This document shows positions 32,777 to 43,550 of a stretch of 64,000 nt of DNA, in pieces. Made by a program: the position numbers and the translations under genes. The stretch comes from Aldrovandia affinis (Eukaryota > Chordata > Actinopteri > Notacanthiformes > Halosauridae). Every line of letters starts with the position of its first letter. Position 1 is the stretch's first letter. The stretch covers positions 2,317,001 to 2,381,000 of the forward strand of contig JAINUG010000018.1 in assembly GCA_029706075.1 (NCBI GenBank), written 5' to 3'. The notes under the pieces were generated by a model. It did no database searches. It had not been told where the DNA came from and saw only the letters and a list, made by a program, of their open reading frames with translations.

Positions 32777-32803
32777 TGTGTGTGTGTGTGTGTGGGGGGG
32801 GGG
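32777..32803. repeat. (GT)n(G)n microsatellite
   Basis: An alternating GT run that ends in an uninterrupted G run. A repeat with the same composite structure lies at about 51690-51721. Confidence 0.9.
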
Positions 32804-33055
32804 TTATGTGGAAGGGAGGAAGGGGAACAGTGTTGTGGGAGGGGCTGCGTGAGAACATTGTTAATTTTATGGTCAACCAATGCATTCGGAAAAAGATAAA
32901 CAATATTATGTTGAATATAAATCTTGAATCTTGAAAAAAAATTATTTTTGTTGAATTTACTTTACACAGTTAATTTCACAACACAAATGTATTTATTATA
33001 TATTATAAGATCCAGTTATAAATGTAGACTCAGACTGAGCTTATTTTTACTATAT

Positions 33056-33645
33056 TGTGGTGTCCCCGGGGGTTGGGCGACACTCACGGACCTTGCAGAA
33101 GGCGTAGACAAGTTAAAGAACACGGAGGAGGCAGTAATATAAACAAAACAATAATTTATTAAACTACTAATCTTGAGAAACACTACACAAAACAAAGGGC
33201 GGGGTCTTCAGGGGAATACAAACACACAAAGTCCGCAATCCTTATCTCGTTGTCAATGTCCGTAATCCTATTCAAAATCCAAGTCAGTTCCGCAATCCAG
33301 TCCGTAGTCGAAATCCAAAGGGGGATTCTCACACAATCCAATTTCATACACAACAATCCAAAAAACTCTCTCCTCAAATCCTGGCTGGTCAAACGACTTC
33401 ACAGGTACTCTACACATTCACCACACTCAGCAACTCCTTCCCACGCACGTTCCTACTCCTCTCCCAGTGTAATGGGAATCAGCCATTTAAATAGGCCTTG
33501 AAATGGCCTTCAGCTGGTCGTTAGTCCCATTGCCTTGACTTGGCTCAGGTGTGACTGTGGCCTGCTGGGAAATGTAGTATTCTCGGGCTCCCATGTGTTG
33601 TAGGCCAGGCAGCCATTTCCTTGTGCAGCCCCTTGGGCTGCCACA
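33056..33645 (-). repeat. 3' LTR of the non-autonomous element
   Basis: A 590-bp LTR with TG...CA ends. In minus orientation it begins TGTGGCAGCCCAAGGGGCTG, carries a TATTTAAA promoter-like box and then an AATAAA signal, and ends GGGGACACCACA. The inner half differs from the solo LTR at 42.3 kb, where a pyrimidine tract has expanded. Confidence 0.85.
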
Positions 33646-34132
33646 CACGCTCCTCAGCTCTGACCTCGGGAGGGCTGAGCGGCCTATGTCCAACGGACAC
33701 CAGGAGGGTCCCCCTCTCCAGGTCCACTCAGGCAGTTTTCCACCCGGGTCAAATGTCCAGATTCCATCTCCATTCGCCTGAAAAAACATCTGCACGCCAT
33801 TAGTGAATGGCACAAGTTGCTCACCTTTACTGCCACCAAGTGGCCATATCCTCCTGAGATCCAGCCTATTCATTTGTGTCCTCTGTAGAGGACATCGGTT
33901 TTTAGTCTATATCGTTTTACTCATTTGAGCTACCCTATTAAGTGTACTGTACAGAGGACATCCTGGCCTTTCCAATGACGTATCATGTTTTAGGCTGGGA
34001 TGAGGGAAACCCCCTCTTCCTGAAGAGCCAAAACGGCTGCTGCCACAAGAAGCACTTGTCGTGAAAGGAGAAATGGTAACTAAAATATTGCTTAGCCATT
34101 TAAAATCTAAATTGTGAGTTGTTGTTTTAACT

Positions 34133-34663
34133 CTAAAGAGGCATGAAATCACAAAAAAGCTTAATTTGAAGACCCTTTTTTTCCTTGGGTCTCAGGAGGA
34201 TATGGGTGTACCGGCTCTGGGCTCCACAGACGGAGTGGTCACCGCTCCTGCTCTGGTCTTCACCAGCCCTCCATGGCTCCTCCGGTACACTTTGTGCCGT
34301 TTCGGAATCCAGTGTCCATGCTTCAGCCTTTTTCTTCCACGTCCCTTTTGCTTCCAGGGGGTCAAGTTCAGCATCCAGTGAAAACATGTTCTTCACAACA
34401 CTGTTAATTTTCTCTTTGTCTTTCTTTGTCCTTCTTGCATCTCTGCTCCACACACGCTTCCCACGGTCATTCCATCTAAACATCTGCCTGTTCCGTTTTC
34501 CCTTTCTCTTCAGTGGAGAACCTCTAATCTTCACTTTTCTCAACTTTAGTGACGGCGACGGACTCACCACATCAGGAGATGGCTGGGCCTTCAACCAGGC
34601 CTCCTCAGCCATAGTCAAGAGACCCTCTTCAACACTGGTCCCACCACAGTTCATCCTCCACAT
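34133..34663 (-). CDS. basic passenger ORF of the LTR element, function unknown
   Basis: A 176-codon open frame opening MWRMNCGGTSVEEGLLTMAE, rich in Lys, Arg and Glu. The middle is very basic (SPLKRKGKRNRQMFRWNDRG, RDARRTKKDKEKINSVVKN) and the end acidic to neutral (PEEPWRAGEDQSRSGD). It has no zinc knuckle, protease DTG, RT YxDD or integrase HHCC motif and no membrane segment. I do not recognise it. It lies in the position of gag, so it may be a diverged structural remnant or a captured sequence. Plus-strand frames over the same bases are shadows. Confidence 0.3.
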   Translation of the reverse strand: MWRMNCGGTSVEEGLLTMAEEAWLKAQPSPDVVSPSPSLKLRKVKIRGSPLKRKGKRNRQMFRWNDRGKRVWSRDARRTKKDKEKINSVVKNMFSLDAELDPLEAKGTWKKKAEAWTLDSETAQSVPEEPWRAGEDQSRSGDHSVCGAQSRYTHILLRPKEKKGLQIKLFCDFMPL

Positions 34664-34889
34664 ACTGCTCCTCTAGTCCCCTTCCAAGGTCCTGCAGGCT
34701 GAGTGGGACTGAAGACCATCCATCCCACTCCAACTCCAATGTCTGGTTATTGCCTCCTGCTGGCTCCACTGGCTATGAGAGCTCCACCTGTGTGGCAGAA
34801 TCTTGTACACCGGGCACACATTTTGCACACTCAAGCTCTTCACTCACCTCGTCCAGTTGATTCTGTAGGTCAAGTAGCGTTTCCGTTTG

Positions 34890-35024
34890 GAAAGCCTTCA
34901 GCTGGTCGTTAGTCCCACTTGGCTCAGGTGTGACTCTGGCCTGCTGGGAAATGTAGTATTCTCGGGCTCCCATGTGTTGTAGGCCAGGCAGCCATTTCCT
35001 TGTGCAGCCCCTTGGGCTGCCACA
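34890..35024 (-). repeat. truncated 5' LTR
   Basis: About 135 bp nearly identical to the outer end of the left LTR, from CCTTCAGCTGGTCGTTAGTC to GGGCTGCCACA. The break lies directly at internal sequence, so the rest of the 5' LTR and any primer-binding site were deleted. Confidence 0.85.
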
Positions 35025-35194
35025 ATATGTTGATATTTACTGTATATGTATACCTTCTAGTCTTTAAAGCCAAAAGCTCTCTTTCCTTTCATTTACATTT
35101 AAATTCCCTTTCCTTTCAAATACAAAACCGACGTTGCAGTGCAAAATGAATGAAGCTGTGAAATAAATCTGCAATAAGAATGCATAAGAATGTA

Positions 35195-35995
35195 TAATTA
35201 CGAGAACAGGCCTTTCAGCCCATTTAGGCTCGTCATGTCCTAATCTAAAGAGTATCTAGTACTGCATCTAGCCTGGACTCGTTTGATTTATACTTAATAC
35301 TTTTTGCTATGTATCCCAGCATCCTGCTTATATGCAGATAGCCTTTTTAAATCGAACACCTACACATTTTTCTCCTCCCATAAAATACTCCTGTCTTATA
35401 TTTTTATTTACAATGTGCATAACTTTGCATTTAGTAATATTGAATCTCACCTGCCATGTTTCTGCCCATTCTTGGATTTTGTTTAAATCATCTTGGATTA
35501 CCATAGTCAATACAAACTGTTTCCCAAGTTTTGTATCACCTGCAAATGTAACTATTTTGTTACTAATATACCTATCAAGATCATTTATGTAAATAAGCAA
35601 GAGCATAGGTCCCAGCACCGATCCCTGCGGGACTCCACTGCCCACAGCACCGAGGTCAGATACGGCCCCACCTACTGTTACTCTTTGTGTCTGCCCTTGC
35701 AGCCAATTATGAACTCACTCTGAATCAACTCATGTAATTCCTATTGATTTCATTTTAACAATGAGCCTCTTGTGTGGTACCTTGTGTGGTAACAATGAGC
35801 CTCTTGTCATATGCTTTTTGAAAGTCCAAATATATAATATCATAAGCCTGGTTCAAGTCAAAACACTTTGTAGCCTCCTCAAAAAGGCCCAGGAGGTTTG
35901 TTAGATATGACCTCCCCTTAAGAAAACCATGTTGGCTCTATCTTAAAATACTATTATTTTTCAAGAATGATTCCTACTTGTCCCTAACAATACAT
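35195..35995 (-). mobile_element. CR1-like LINE, second copy
   Basis: Minus-strand reverse transcriptase pieces: HGFLKGRSYLTNLLGLFEEA, AYDIIYLDFQKAYDK (first catalytic Asp; about 35870-35790), GSGVPQGSVLGPMLLLIYIN, then VTFAGDTKLGK. The usual FADD box reads FAGD, so a catalytic Asp is lost. Frames are continuous for about 105 codons (35645-35328), then the sequence jumps to the 3' end near 35280, skipping the thumb region kept in the 23.2-kb copy. The end shares TCTAAAGAGTATCTAGTACT with that copy. A 34-bp tandem duplication lies at about 35757-35807. Confidence 0.85.
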
Positions 35996-35999
35996 TCAT

Positions 36000-37471
36000 T
36001 ATTGTACATTTGTCTTTAGTTAGAGAAATGTTTTGCCTTTCATCCCAATTGAACCTAGGTTATTGTAGATGTTCTTTGAGTTAAATTATGGATGTGGGGG
36101 AAGATGATTTTGAGAAAACACTGGATATTTAGACTCTTCCATTCAATATAAAACAAACTATTCAAATGAGCTCTCCCTGTTGCCGCCTTCATCGTTGCAA
36201 AGCTTGTGGTTTCCCTCTACAGGGCATTACAGAAAGCACAGACTAAGGAATAGTTCCACCTTTAGCATCACTTAAAACTGAGTAGCAATCTTACTCTAGA
36301 TAATTAGCCTGGCATCAAGTGTTATTATCATACATTTAAATGAGGCTAATTGTTACAGTCTTCCATTTAGATGTGATATCCTTTCAGGTTCTGAGCATTA
36401 CCAATGCCATTGGATCAGTTTCAAAGTGGCCAGAAAACATGGGTTAAAATGAATGTGAGTAAATGTGGTGTGTTTCTGATGCTAGTCAAAGAGTATTCAT
36501 TGTGGAAAGTGTTATATTTAGCTAGTCCTGAAATAACAGGACTAGCGAAATAAATCCTACAGCCATCAGGGGACCCCTGGGGTCTGTTAAGGGACCCTAG
36601 GGGTCCTCAGATTTTGAGTTAACCAAGCAAAAACATTTGCTTGGTTAACACATATCACACAAGTAATTAAACAGTTAAAACATCCAAAGACAAGGATCAA
36701 AAGAGTGATCTTTTAAAGGTAGAGACACTCACAATTGTTGTTTAGAAAGTTGTTTAGAAAGTTAATGGAAAAAGTGCAAAGGACCCATTTCATCATGTGA
36801 TGGCATTTGTTTTATTTTAAAATGTGCAGGCATAAACTCTAATTATGTCATGCATCAGTATAAGCAAGACTTCTGAATGATGTGACCATATCTTGTTATT
36901 TATGAATGCTTTCATTTTCTGTAATGCTATATGGCAAATGATTCATTTAGAAAGAGGTTACAATTGATTAAATTATAGACTGGCAGGTACAATCAGTGTG
37001 GTCCTAATTGTTGAAACTGTGGACATAATTGCTGAAAGCTGGTCAGTGAAACTAAACCATTTGTTGAAAATTACGAATTCAAAGACAATGCAAATGGCAA
37101 TAAGCCAAACCTCTATTGTGTTAATACGTTTTTTTTTTATTATGAAAGACCTTAAACACATATTTTCACCAACCTTAATTAATCAAGATATTGGCTGTAA
37201 CAGAAAACAGCATACACATCACCTTGGACCAGAATTGAAAACTAACTGAATTAAGAAATTTCCAAGTTATTTTTTCAAATATTTGTATATGGGCATACTT
37301 TCATTCTTTGATAAATTACTTTTAAAAATCATTCAAATAATGATTACCCTGTCAATTTTATGTTTTGTTTTAAATTATATAAACATACTGTATGTTATTC
37401 AGAATACATCACGTGCAAATGATAAAAACAGGACTTCATCCGTGTTACTCTACGGCTGCATTGGAAGACAC
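36000..37471. other. mostly unassigned DNA with a hairpin cluster
   Basis: No coding region or transposon end is recognised. The notable content is three closely spaced hairpins at 36521-36649. A poly-T run lies near 37130. Confidence 0.4.
36521..36649. repeat. cluster of three hairpins
   Basis: Hairpin 1 (36521-36546): GCTAGTCCTG, loop AAATAA, CAGGACTAGC, 10 bp perfect. Hairpin 2 (36571-36606): GGACCCCTGGGGTC, loop TGTTAAGG, GACCCTAGGGGTCC, 14 bp with one mismatch. Hairpin 3 (36618-36649): GTTAACCAAGCAAA, loop AACA, TTTGCTTGGTTAAC, 14 bp perfect. The stems have unrelated sequences. No surrounding terminal repeats or ORF explain them. Confidence 0.85.
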
Positions 37472-37474
37472 TTA

Positions 37475-38885
37475 TGGTCCTAATTTGGTGAATCAGGATG
37501 GTGTCGGTAACGTAGACACAAAGTGAGGACGGTGGCGCTTTAGGGCGTGTCTAACACAATTTTGTGACTTAGGACAATAGGGCACCTCCGGCGCAGTTGT
37601 AAAAGAGGTTGGATTACCTTTAAAAAATACATGTGGGTGTGGTGGGGGTTTGGATTCATAATGGCCAATCAGGACACCTATTTTCTATCCCTTTATATAC
37701 CAGTGCGCTAACGCTATAGCAAATTGGAAATTTCCTGACAGGAGCCAGGAGCGCTTCTCAAAAGAGGAGAGGGGGAAAACAAGGCACACATTAATTTGTT
37801 ATTTTCATGATTTGAGTTTATATTTTGAGACCTACATTGCTAAAAGAAAGTGTTTTATTTTACCATCTCTTTGTTTCCTTATTCGTAGGCTTTCCAACTT
37901 AAAAAACAACGTTTCTTTTCTTCTAATTTAATGTAATTGTTAAATGGAAAGCAATAAATTAAAAAACTCACAACTGCAACTAGGCCTGTTTCATTTATGT
38001 TCATTATGCAGTAGGCCTACATGCCTCACCCTGGAGTGTGCATCAAAAACCACTTGGATATTAATGGAGTGGACCCCCTTCCGATTCACATAAATTATAC
38101 CGTGATCAGATGGTGCGCGCAACTGCACATGTGTGCAGTCAATGGCACCCAAGACCCCAGGGAATCCACATTGCGTGTAAAAATCCTGTTTAGTTCTCTG
38201 CTGGCTGTCGGGTGTAGGAAAAGTAATAAAATAATTTGCATGTTGGACAAGACTAGAAGAAACTGCATGTACAGCCAAACTGATAGCCGTCTGGCCAACA
38301 CCGGCTACCAAACCCAGGGTATCGCTCACGGTATCGCCTTTGGCGTCCAATTATGTACTCCATTTTCTGTAGTGCAAATGGAAAGAATAAAACCCTTTCA
38401 CATAAGAAAAACAATGTCCATACAAACATATATTGATTTAACAGGTGTATCTTACTGAACGGTAGCGATGGATGGCCTGCTGGCTTCAGTCTTTCATGTC
38501 CGTGCATTTAATAACCACATGAATGGTGAAATCGTTTTTAGCTTCATTGATTACGCTTGCAAGTTACCCATGGATTGGACGATTTGCCTCAACGTGGGGG
38601 GAAATTAACAATATTCACAAAACATTCTCATGTGATTTCAGATAACCTTAAGTTCATATGTGCGCATCAATAAAGTCACCAAATTGCACAGAGCGCCAAC
38701 GTTTGCGTTAAGAGTGTTGGTGCAACCCATTATTTGACACCAAACATAGCGACTGTTTTCATTGCGCACCATGACATTGCCTATCTCAGCGGAGACGGGA
38801 AATATTCCATTTGCGACAGACGAAACTGGCAATTCGCCAGCGCTAGAGCATAACGCCACTTAGCACCGGCACGAAAATAGGGCCC
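37475..38885 (-). mobile_element. Harbinger-type transposon with partial transposase
   Basis: A perfect TTA duplication (37472-37474 and 38886-38888) flanks a 1,411-bp element whose ends read TGGTCCTAATTTGG and CGAAAATAGGGCCC. The interior codes on the minus strand for part of a PIF/Harbinger (HARBI1-like) transposase. It is the longer relative of the MITE at 26882-27485. It appears to have lost part of the left-hand interior, where the rest of the catalytic domain and the Myb-like second gene would be expected. Confidence 0.9.
37991..38350 (-). pseudogene. Harbinger transposase fragment (HARBI1-like)
   Basis: A 119-codon open frame with DTVSDTLGLVAGVGQTAISL (helix-turn-helix-like region), then GFPGVLGAIDCTHVQLRAPS, which includes the first catalytic Asp of the DDE triad in its I-D-x-T-H setting, and YVNRKGVHSINIQVVFDAHS. 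The protein ends just after this, while a complete transposase is about 350 residues. The PGSxHD second Asp and the final Glu are absent. Further minus-strand frames toward 38507 may hold the broken N-terminus. Confidence 0.85.
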
Positions 38886-38888
38886 TTA

Positions 38889-39759
38889 AAGTTAATGTAT
38901 TTGAACCCAAGAGAGGACTTAATGTTACTTTTTGTTTACTGGAAGGACTGTGTTTGAGCATTTAACTAAACTAAGCTGAACATTTTAAAATATTACTGAG
39001 GGAATGGATTAAACCTATGTGTTTTCTCAGTTTTCACTTATGGTAGTTAATGCATTGAATTGTAAACGATGGTCACTGGAGACATTTTCTGTCAGGTTTC
39101 TTATTCTGTTTCACTACAATGTATGCATTTAACACACTGTTACTAATTTTTGAGCCTCCTAAAGGTGCTTAAATTATACAATGCTACGTAGAACTCAATA
39201 AGCAAGTATTAGCACCCGCTTTGCACAGGTCTTACCATTTCCATGCAAATATGAGATTTCTACCTTGAAGTGGGCTTTTTTTTTTTCAGGGCATATTTAA
39301 AGAACCTAATTTCCTGGCATTTTTGGAAGTTTACCACAATAATATATAAGCTTGTGAATAATTGCATATGCATCAAGGGCAAGTACTCACAGTAGCACAG
39401 TACCTGTACTCAATTGTGTGTTTAACCCATCACAGATGTTTTAGTCATTTTCATGCACATTTGTGGTGTCAGGTGATAAGAATAACAAGTGCATAAATAA
39501 AGTTGTTTGCAGAGTGTTATAAAGGACAAGTAGAACTACTTGGATATGCAGTCGCTGTATCTATGTAGGTCCCCTCTAAAAGGCACAGCACAGGCCTGAG
39601 CTATGAGCAACACCTGGGCTAATGCATGTAGGCCTGTACTTTCGGCAAAGCCGCCACTTCCCATGGTCTTGAAGGCCTCTCAGCCTTCAAGAAGGCTAAA
39701 CCCTTTGAGATTGGCAGAATTTTTTTAATCGAAGTACTGACCCAAGTCTGTATGGCACT
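38889..39759. other. unassigned DNA
   Basis: No recognisable feature. A T-rich run near 39277 and otherwise unremarkable AT-rich sequence. Confidence 0.35.
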
Positions 39760-40211
39760 GTGATAATGACGCCCTCGCAGCAGGGGGGACTCAGTTGAAG
39801 CTGTTTCTTGTAAAATGGATGTTCTTCCATTTAATGTTTATAATTTAGCGTGAAACTCCCCTGCCTGTGTTTTTGGTATTGGTTTATTACCAGGTTTAGC
39901 GGGAGTGTAAACCCTATTTAAGTCAGTGTGTGTTTGACTGGAGGGGAATAGAGGTGAGTGCAACTGCTGAGAGTTAGTGTTGTTAAAACTGTTGAGTGTG
40001 TAAAAGTAAAATAGATAGCTTGTCTATTATGATGTCCATAATTGTTATGTCCGTCTACTGCAGCATCTATGGTAATGCTGGACCATGTGGTTGCTACGCA
40101 TGCGGTAGTGGGTGGAGCCATGAACTCGTGTGTGTGTCGTGGCTAGAGAGTTTTCAATAAAGCAACAAGCTACTAAATGCAAACGTGGTGTCCCAGTTCT
40201 CTCCTTCAAAC
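39760..40211 (+). mobile_element. possible solo LTR
   Basis: The stretch begins TGTGATAATGACG and ends CTCCTTCAAACA, i.e. TG...CA. It contains CCCTATTTAAGTCAG (near 39911), TATA-like, about 240 bp before TTTCAATAAAGCAAC (near 40151), polyadenylation-like, in correct order on the plus strand. I could not find a convincing target duplication, and no partner LTR is present, so the call rests on layout alone. Confidence 0.4.
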
Positions 40212-40709
40212 ATAATAATAGTAATTTGTACATTTGTGTTTGCTTTGTTAGTCTTCATGTCTGGGTCACTGAATATATATATTTAAAAATATAAAAAATA
40301 AAAGTACCAGTTTTACAGAATTGTCCTGCTTCCTGCACCTTCCAACAACCTCCCTTAGCCATGAGACATGTTAGCCCTACGACAGACACATTATGACATA
40401 TTGTTGAAGAACTGTAATGAATTATTGTTTGTCTAGCGCTAACATAACAGTAAGCTAGGTAGCTAGCAACTTTAGTATTTATACATTCTCTAGCGCAGAG
40501 CCATATACGCTCTAGTGCTGTGTGGACAAGACAATCGATTCTGGGATTGGGAAGGGGGCTCTTTTATATTCTTGACTATAAGAGTATATCGTTTTTTATG
40601 GAGTTATTGCTTCTTTTCTGAATGTAATTTGAATAAAATAATATTTGGCTCATTGTATATGTGGTAAAACATGGAGTGGCAAAATATAGTTTTATTATAA
40701 TTGTTCTTT

Positions 40710-41093
40710 TCTTTTCTTTTTTTTATTTAATTTTATCCCAATTTGGTAGCCAATTACACCCTTTATTTATTTCGATTAACCCTCCCCAGACGGGTCTGTC
40801 GCTCGTCTCTACGAGGCAAGCGAATTTTCCGTGGGCAGCGACCTCCACTTTCCTCCGAAATGAAATTTGCCCGCCCACATTCTGGAGATTCATTTTTCGT
40901 GCTTCACGGCAGACCCGAGCCAGCTCCCCCTCCCCCCTTCCCCTGGGGCGGACACCCGTTTGGGGCTGATGACCAGGGCCGGTCTGGTAGAGACGCGGGT
41001 TTCAAACCGCATCCCTGACAGGCAGCGCACACCACACCACACCGGACCAGCCAAAGTGTGGTGCATTAGACCGCTACGCTATCCGCTGCCCCT
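40710..41093 (-). mobile_element. tRNA-derived SINE (family 2)
   Basis: On the minus strand it starts GGGGCAGCGGATAGCGTAGC with an A box (TAGCGTAGCGG) and a B-box-like GGTTTGAAACC about 65 bp on. It ends with GGGTGTAATTGGCTACC, AAATTGGGATAAAAT and an A-rich tail. The head and body differ from the SINE at 31158-31510, but the last roughly 30 bp are nearly the same. The body is CpG-rich compared with its surroundings. Confidence 0.8.
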
Positions 41094-42246
41094 GTTTTAT
41101 AAAAAAAAATGGTGAGATGGCAAGCACTCCAGCTGCACCATTGGTCGGGCACCTTTGGAGACAATATAAACCTCTCATTAGCTCTGTATGTTCCACCTCT
41201 GTCCTAATACACCAAAGGATTGCATTTAATCTGCAACTGTAAAATGCCCAAAGCACTTGCAATGGGTCACAATTAACAACCATTCTCAAATAGAAACATC
41301 ATTATTGGTGATACATATGCATTTCGAACACTTTCATGCAAAAAGAGGGAGAGTTCTTTACTAATGAACCGACTACTATTAGTGAAAAAATAACACGGAA
41401 AAAGCTGTAAATAATTCAGTATAATAATTATATAATATAATATATTATAATAAATAAACAATATTCCATCTTTTATTCTTGCAAGTGAAACAGTGAGTGA
41501 CTGCCAAAGGGAGATCCCCCTGATTAACCAGAGCAATTGGGTGTAGGATAGCCTGCACATTGAAACCTTCTCTCCCTGGGTGATGCTGTGCCCAATTGAA
41601 GAGTGTTTTTCCAATGCTCACTCAGTCCACTTTTCTAATGGTCACTCAGACCATTTTGAGAAAATCAAAAACATATATTTTTTAAATTGGTGGAGTTTTT
41701 TTAACATGAAAAAATCACATTTTAATACTTGAATGCCTAAGAATAATAGTGTAAAAGTAAAACTGCAAATATCTAACCATTTATCAGAAAAATAATACCC
41801 ATCTTGAAAAATATGGTTTATCAAAACTCATTCAGTCCACTGAAGAAAAACACTCATCATGGCATCATGACATCATCCCATGGGCACTGGCATAGCTAGG
41901 TTTCATAACCACACTGAGAGCTAGTGCCTTAGTTGGGCGCAACACCTAACTTTTACTTTTACTTTTCCCCATAATCTCAGTATGAATAGTGTGACTGAAT
42001 AGCTGCAAATGGTCTGGGCAGAAGGTGACTGTATAGATAGTAACATCAATTAAACAACTGAGATCTGCATGAAATGGGTCAGCAATGAAACAAAGCAAAG
42101 CAAACTTTGTTGTTTGTTGCCGCAGTGGACAGATAATGATTTTACCCCTATAGAACCCTTTAGAATTCCATAATACCCATAGCCGCCTGACAGTTCCCAA
42201 CAAAATAAGAGTAAGTTTGCAGCTGATACCACAGAAATACTTGTAC
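41094..42246. other. unassigned AT-rich DNA
   Basis: No recognisable gene or element. Short phrases such as CTCACTCAG recur (41617-41650), and a similar phrase occurs near 57070-57110, but I see no defined repeat unit. Confidence 0.35.
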
Positions 42247-42250
42247 CCAC

Positions 42251-42465
42251 TGTGGCGTCCCCAAGGGTTGGGCGACACTCACGGACCTTGCAGGGGGCGT
42301 AGGCAAGTGTAAGAACACAGAGGAGGCAGTAATATGAACAAAAATGATGGTTTATTGAACGAACAAACACAAAACGCAGGGTGGGGTCTTTTGGGGAATA
42401 CAAACACAAAGTCCACAATCCTTGTCTCTTTGTCGATGTCCGTAATCCAAATCCACAATCCAGGT

Positions 42466-42511
<46 letters not shown>

Positions 42512-42578
42512 TTTCTTTCCTTTCTTTCCTTCCTTTCTTTCTTTCTTTGTTTCTTTCTTTTTCTTTCTTTCTTTCTTC

Positions 42579-42629
<51 letters not shown>

Positions 42630-42748
42630 TTCTTTCTTTCTTCTCTTTCTTTCTTTCTTTTTTCTTTCTCTTCTTTCTTCTTTTCTTTCTTTCTCTTCTT
42701 TCTTTCTCTTTCTTCTCTCTTTTCTTTCTCTCTCTTCTCTTTCTTTCT

Positions 42749-42795
<47 letters not shown>

Positions 42796-42805
42796 TTCTC
42801 TCTCT

Positions 42806-42884
<79 letters not shown>

Positions 42885-43094
42885 AACACACCGCACTCCT
42901 TCCCCAAACACGTTCCTATTCCTGGGAGCGAGACCTTTAAATAGGCCTTGCAATGGCCTTCAGCTGGTCGTTAGCTCCCATTGCCTGACTTCGTTCAGGT
43001 GTTTCTGTGGTCTGCTGGGAAATGTAGTCAAAATGGCTGCCATGTGTTGGAGGCCAGGCAGCCATTTTCTGGTGCAACCCTTTGGGCTGCCACA
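42251..43094 (-). mobile_element. solo LTR (same family as 33056-35024) with microsatellite expansion
   Basis: Starts TGTGGCGTCCCC and ends GGGCTGCCACA, flanked by CCAC on both sides (42247-42250 and 43095-43098), a perfect 4-bp target duplication. AATAAA-type (TTTATT at about 42350) and TTTAAATAGG (about 42930) elements match those of the related LTR on the minus strand. Halfway along, a 419-bp pyrimidine tract has replaced or expanded from a short segment, so this LTR is 844 bp against 590 bp in the sister copy. Confidence 0.88.
42465..42883. repeat. 419-bp (CTTT)n/(CT)n pyrimidine tract
   Basis: An almost unbroken run of C and T. The left half is mainly CTTT with CCTT and CTTTT variants and a single G near 42549; the right half is mostly CT. 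The gradation from tetra- to dinucleotide repeat suggests serial expansion. Such mirror-like purine/pyrimidine tracts can adopt triplex DNA. Long Arg-Glu or Phe-Leu-Ser frames over it are artefacts of composition. Confidence 0.97.
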
Positions 43095-43550
43095 CCACAT
43101 AAAAACAACAAGCATAGGAAATTATATGTTACTATTTTAACTATTGATGAGGTTTGGATTCCAATGATGACAGCGTGAAAGAGAGTTTATATGATAGAAG
43201 AGAGTGTGTTGTGATTCTGATCAATAATCCAGTGACCCCCTGAAGCAGAGATGGATGAGTGACTGAGCATATGACTGATTATACAGTGATTGAGTGTGGG
43301 ACCACTGAGTCTGGGCATTGGTTATGATCATGTTTACACAAGGTTAAAGTTCGGTCGGTCGGCTTTCGTTTGCTGTGTGATTACTGCTTGTGGAGTTTTT
43401 TCAATGAAGGAGTTTGGATAAAAGTCACGGAGTTAACATAGGAAACAACCGTTTGACTCTGAATGGCTTAGAAAAAAACTCTGTTTGTTTGAGAAACGAC
43501 CAACATTCACTTGACTGGCTAATTAGCCGGTGCGCTACCACAAAGGTGAG

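Larger units (their letters stand above)
33056..35024 (-). mobile_element. non-autonomous LTR retrotransposon with 4-bp target duplication
   Basis: The element runs from TGTGGTGTCC to GCTGCCACA and is flanked by ATAT (33052-33055) and ATAT (35025-35028). The left LTR (33056-33645) is complete. The right LTR is reduced to about 135 bp (about 34890-35024) that match the outer end of the left one. TATA-like TATTTAAA (near 33490) and AATAAA (near 33155), both on the minus strand, set the orientation. The 1.2-kb interior has no gag, protease, RT or integrase, only an unexplained basic ORF. A solo LTR of the same family is at 42251-43094. Confidence 0.85.

Noticed and set aside
36521-36649. Calling the hairpin cluster a microRNA cluster
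   Set aside because: Stems of 10-14 bp are too short for normal precursor microRNAs, so I kept it as an unexplained structure.
39760-40211. Full confidence in a third LTR family
   Set aside because: The promoter and polyadenylation layout fits, but no target duplication or second copy is visible, so it is listed only as possible.
42050-42953. Long frames on both strands made of Arg/Glu/Lys or Phe/Leu/Ser repeats
   Set aside because: They are produced entirely by the CTTT/CT tract; all frames are open because the tract lacks stop codons.
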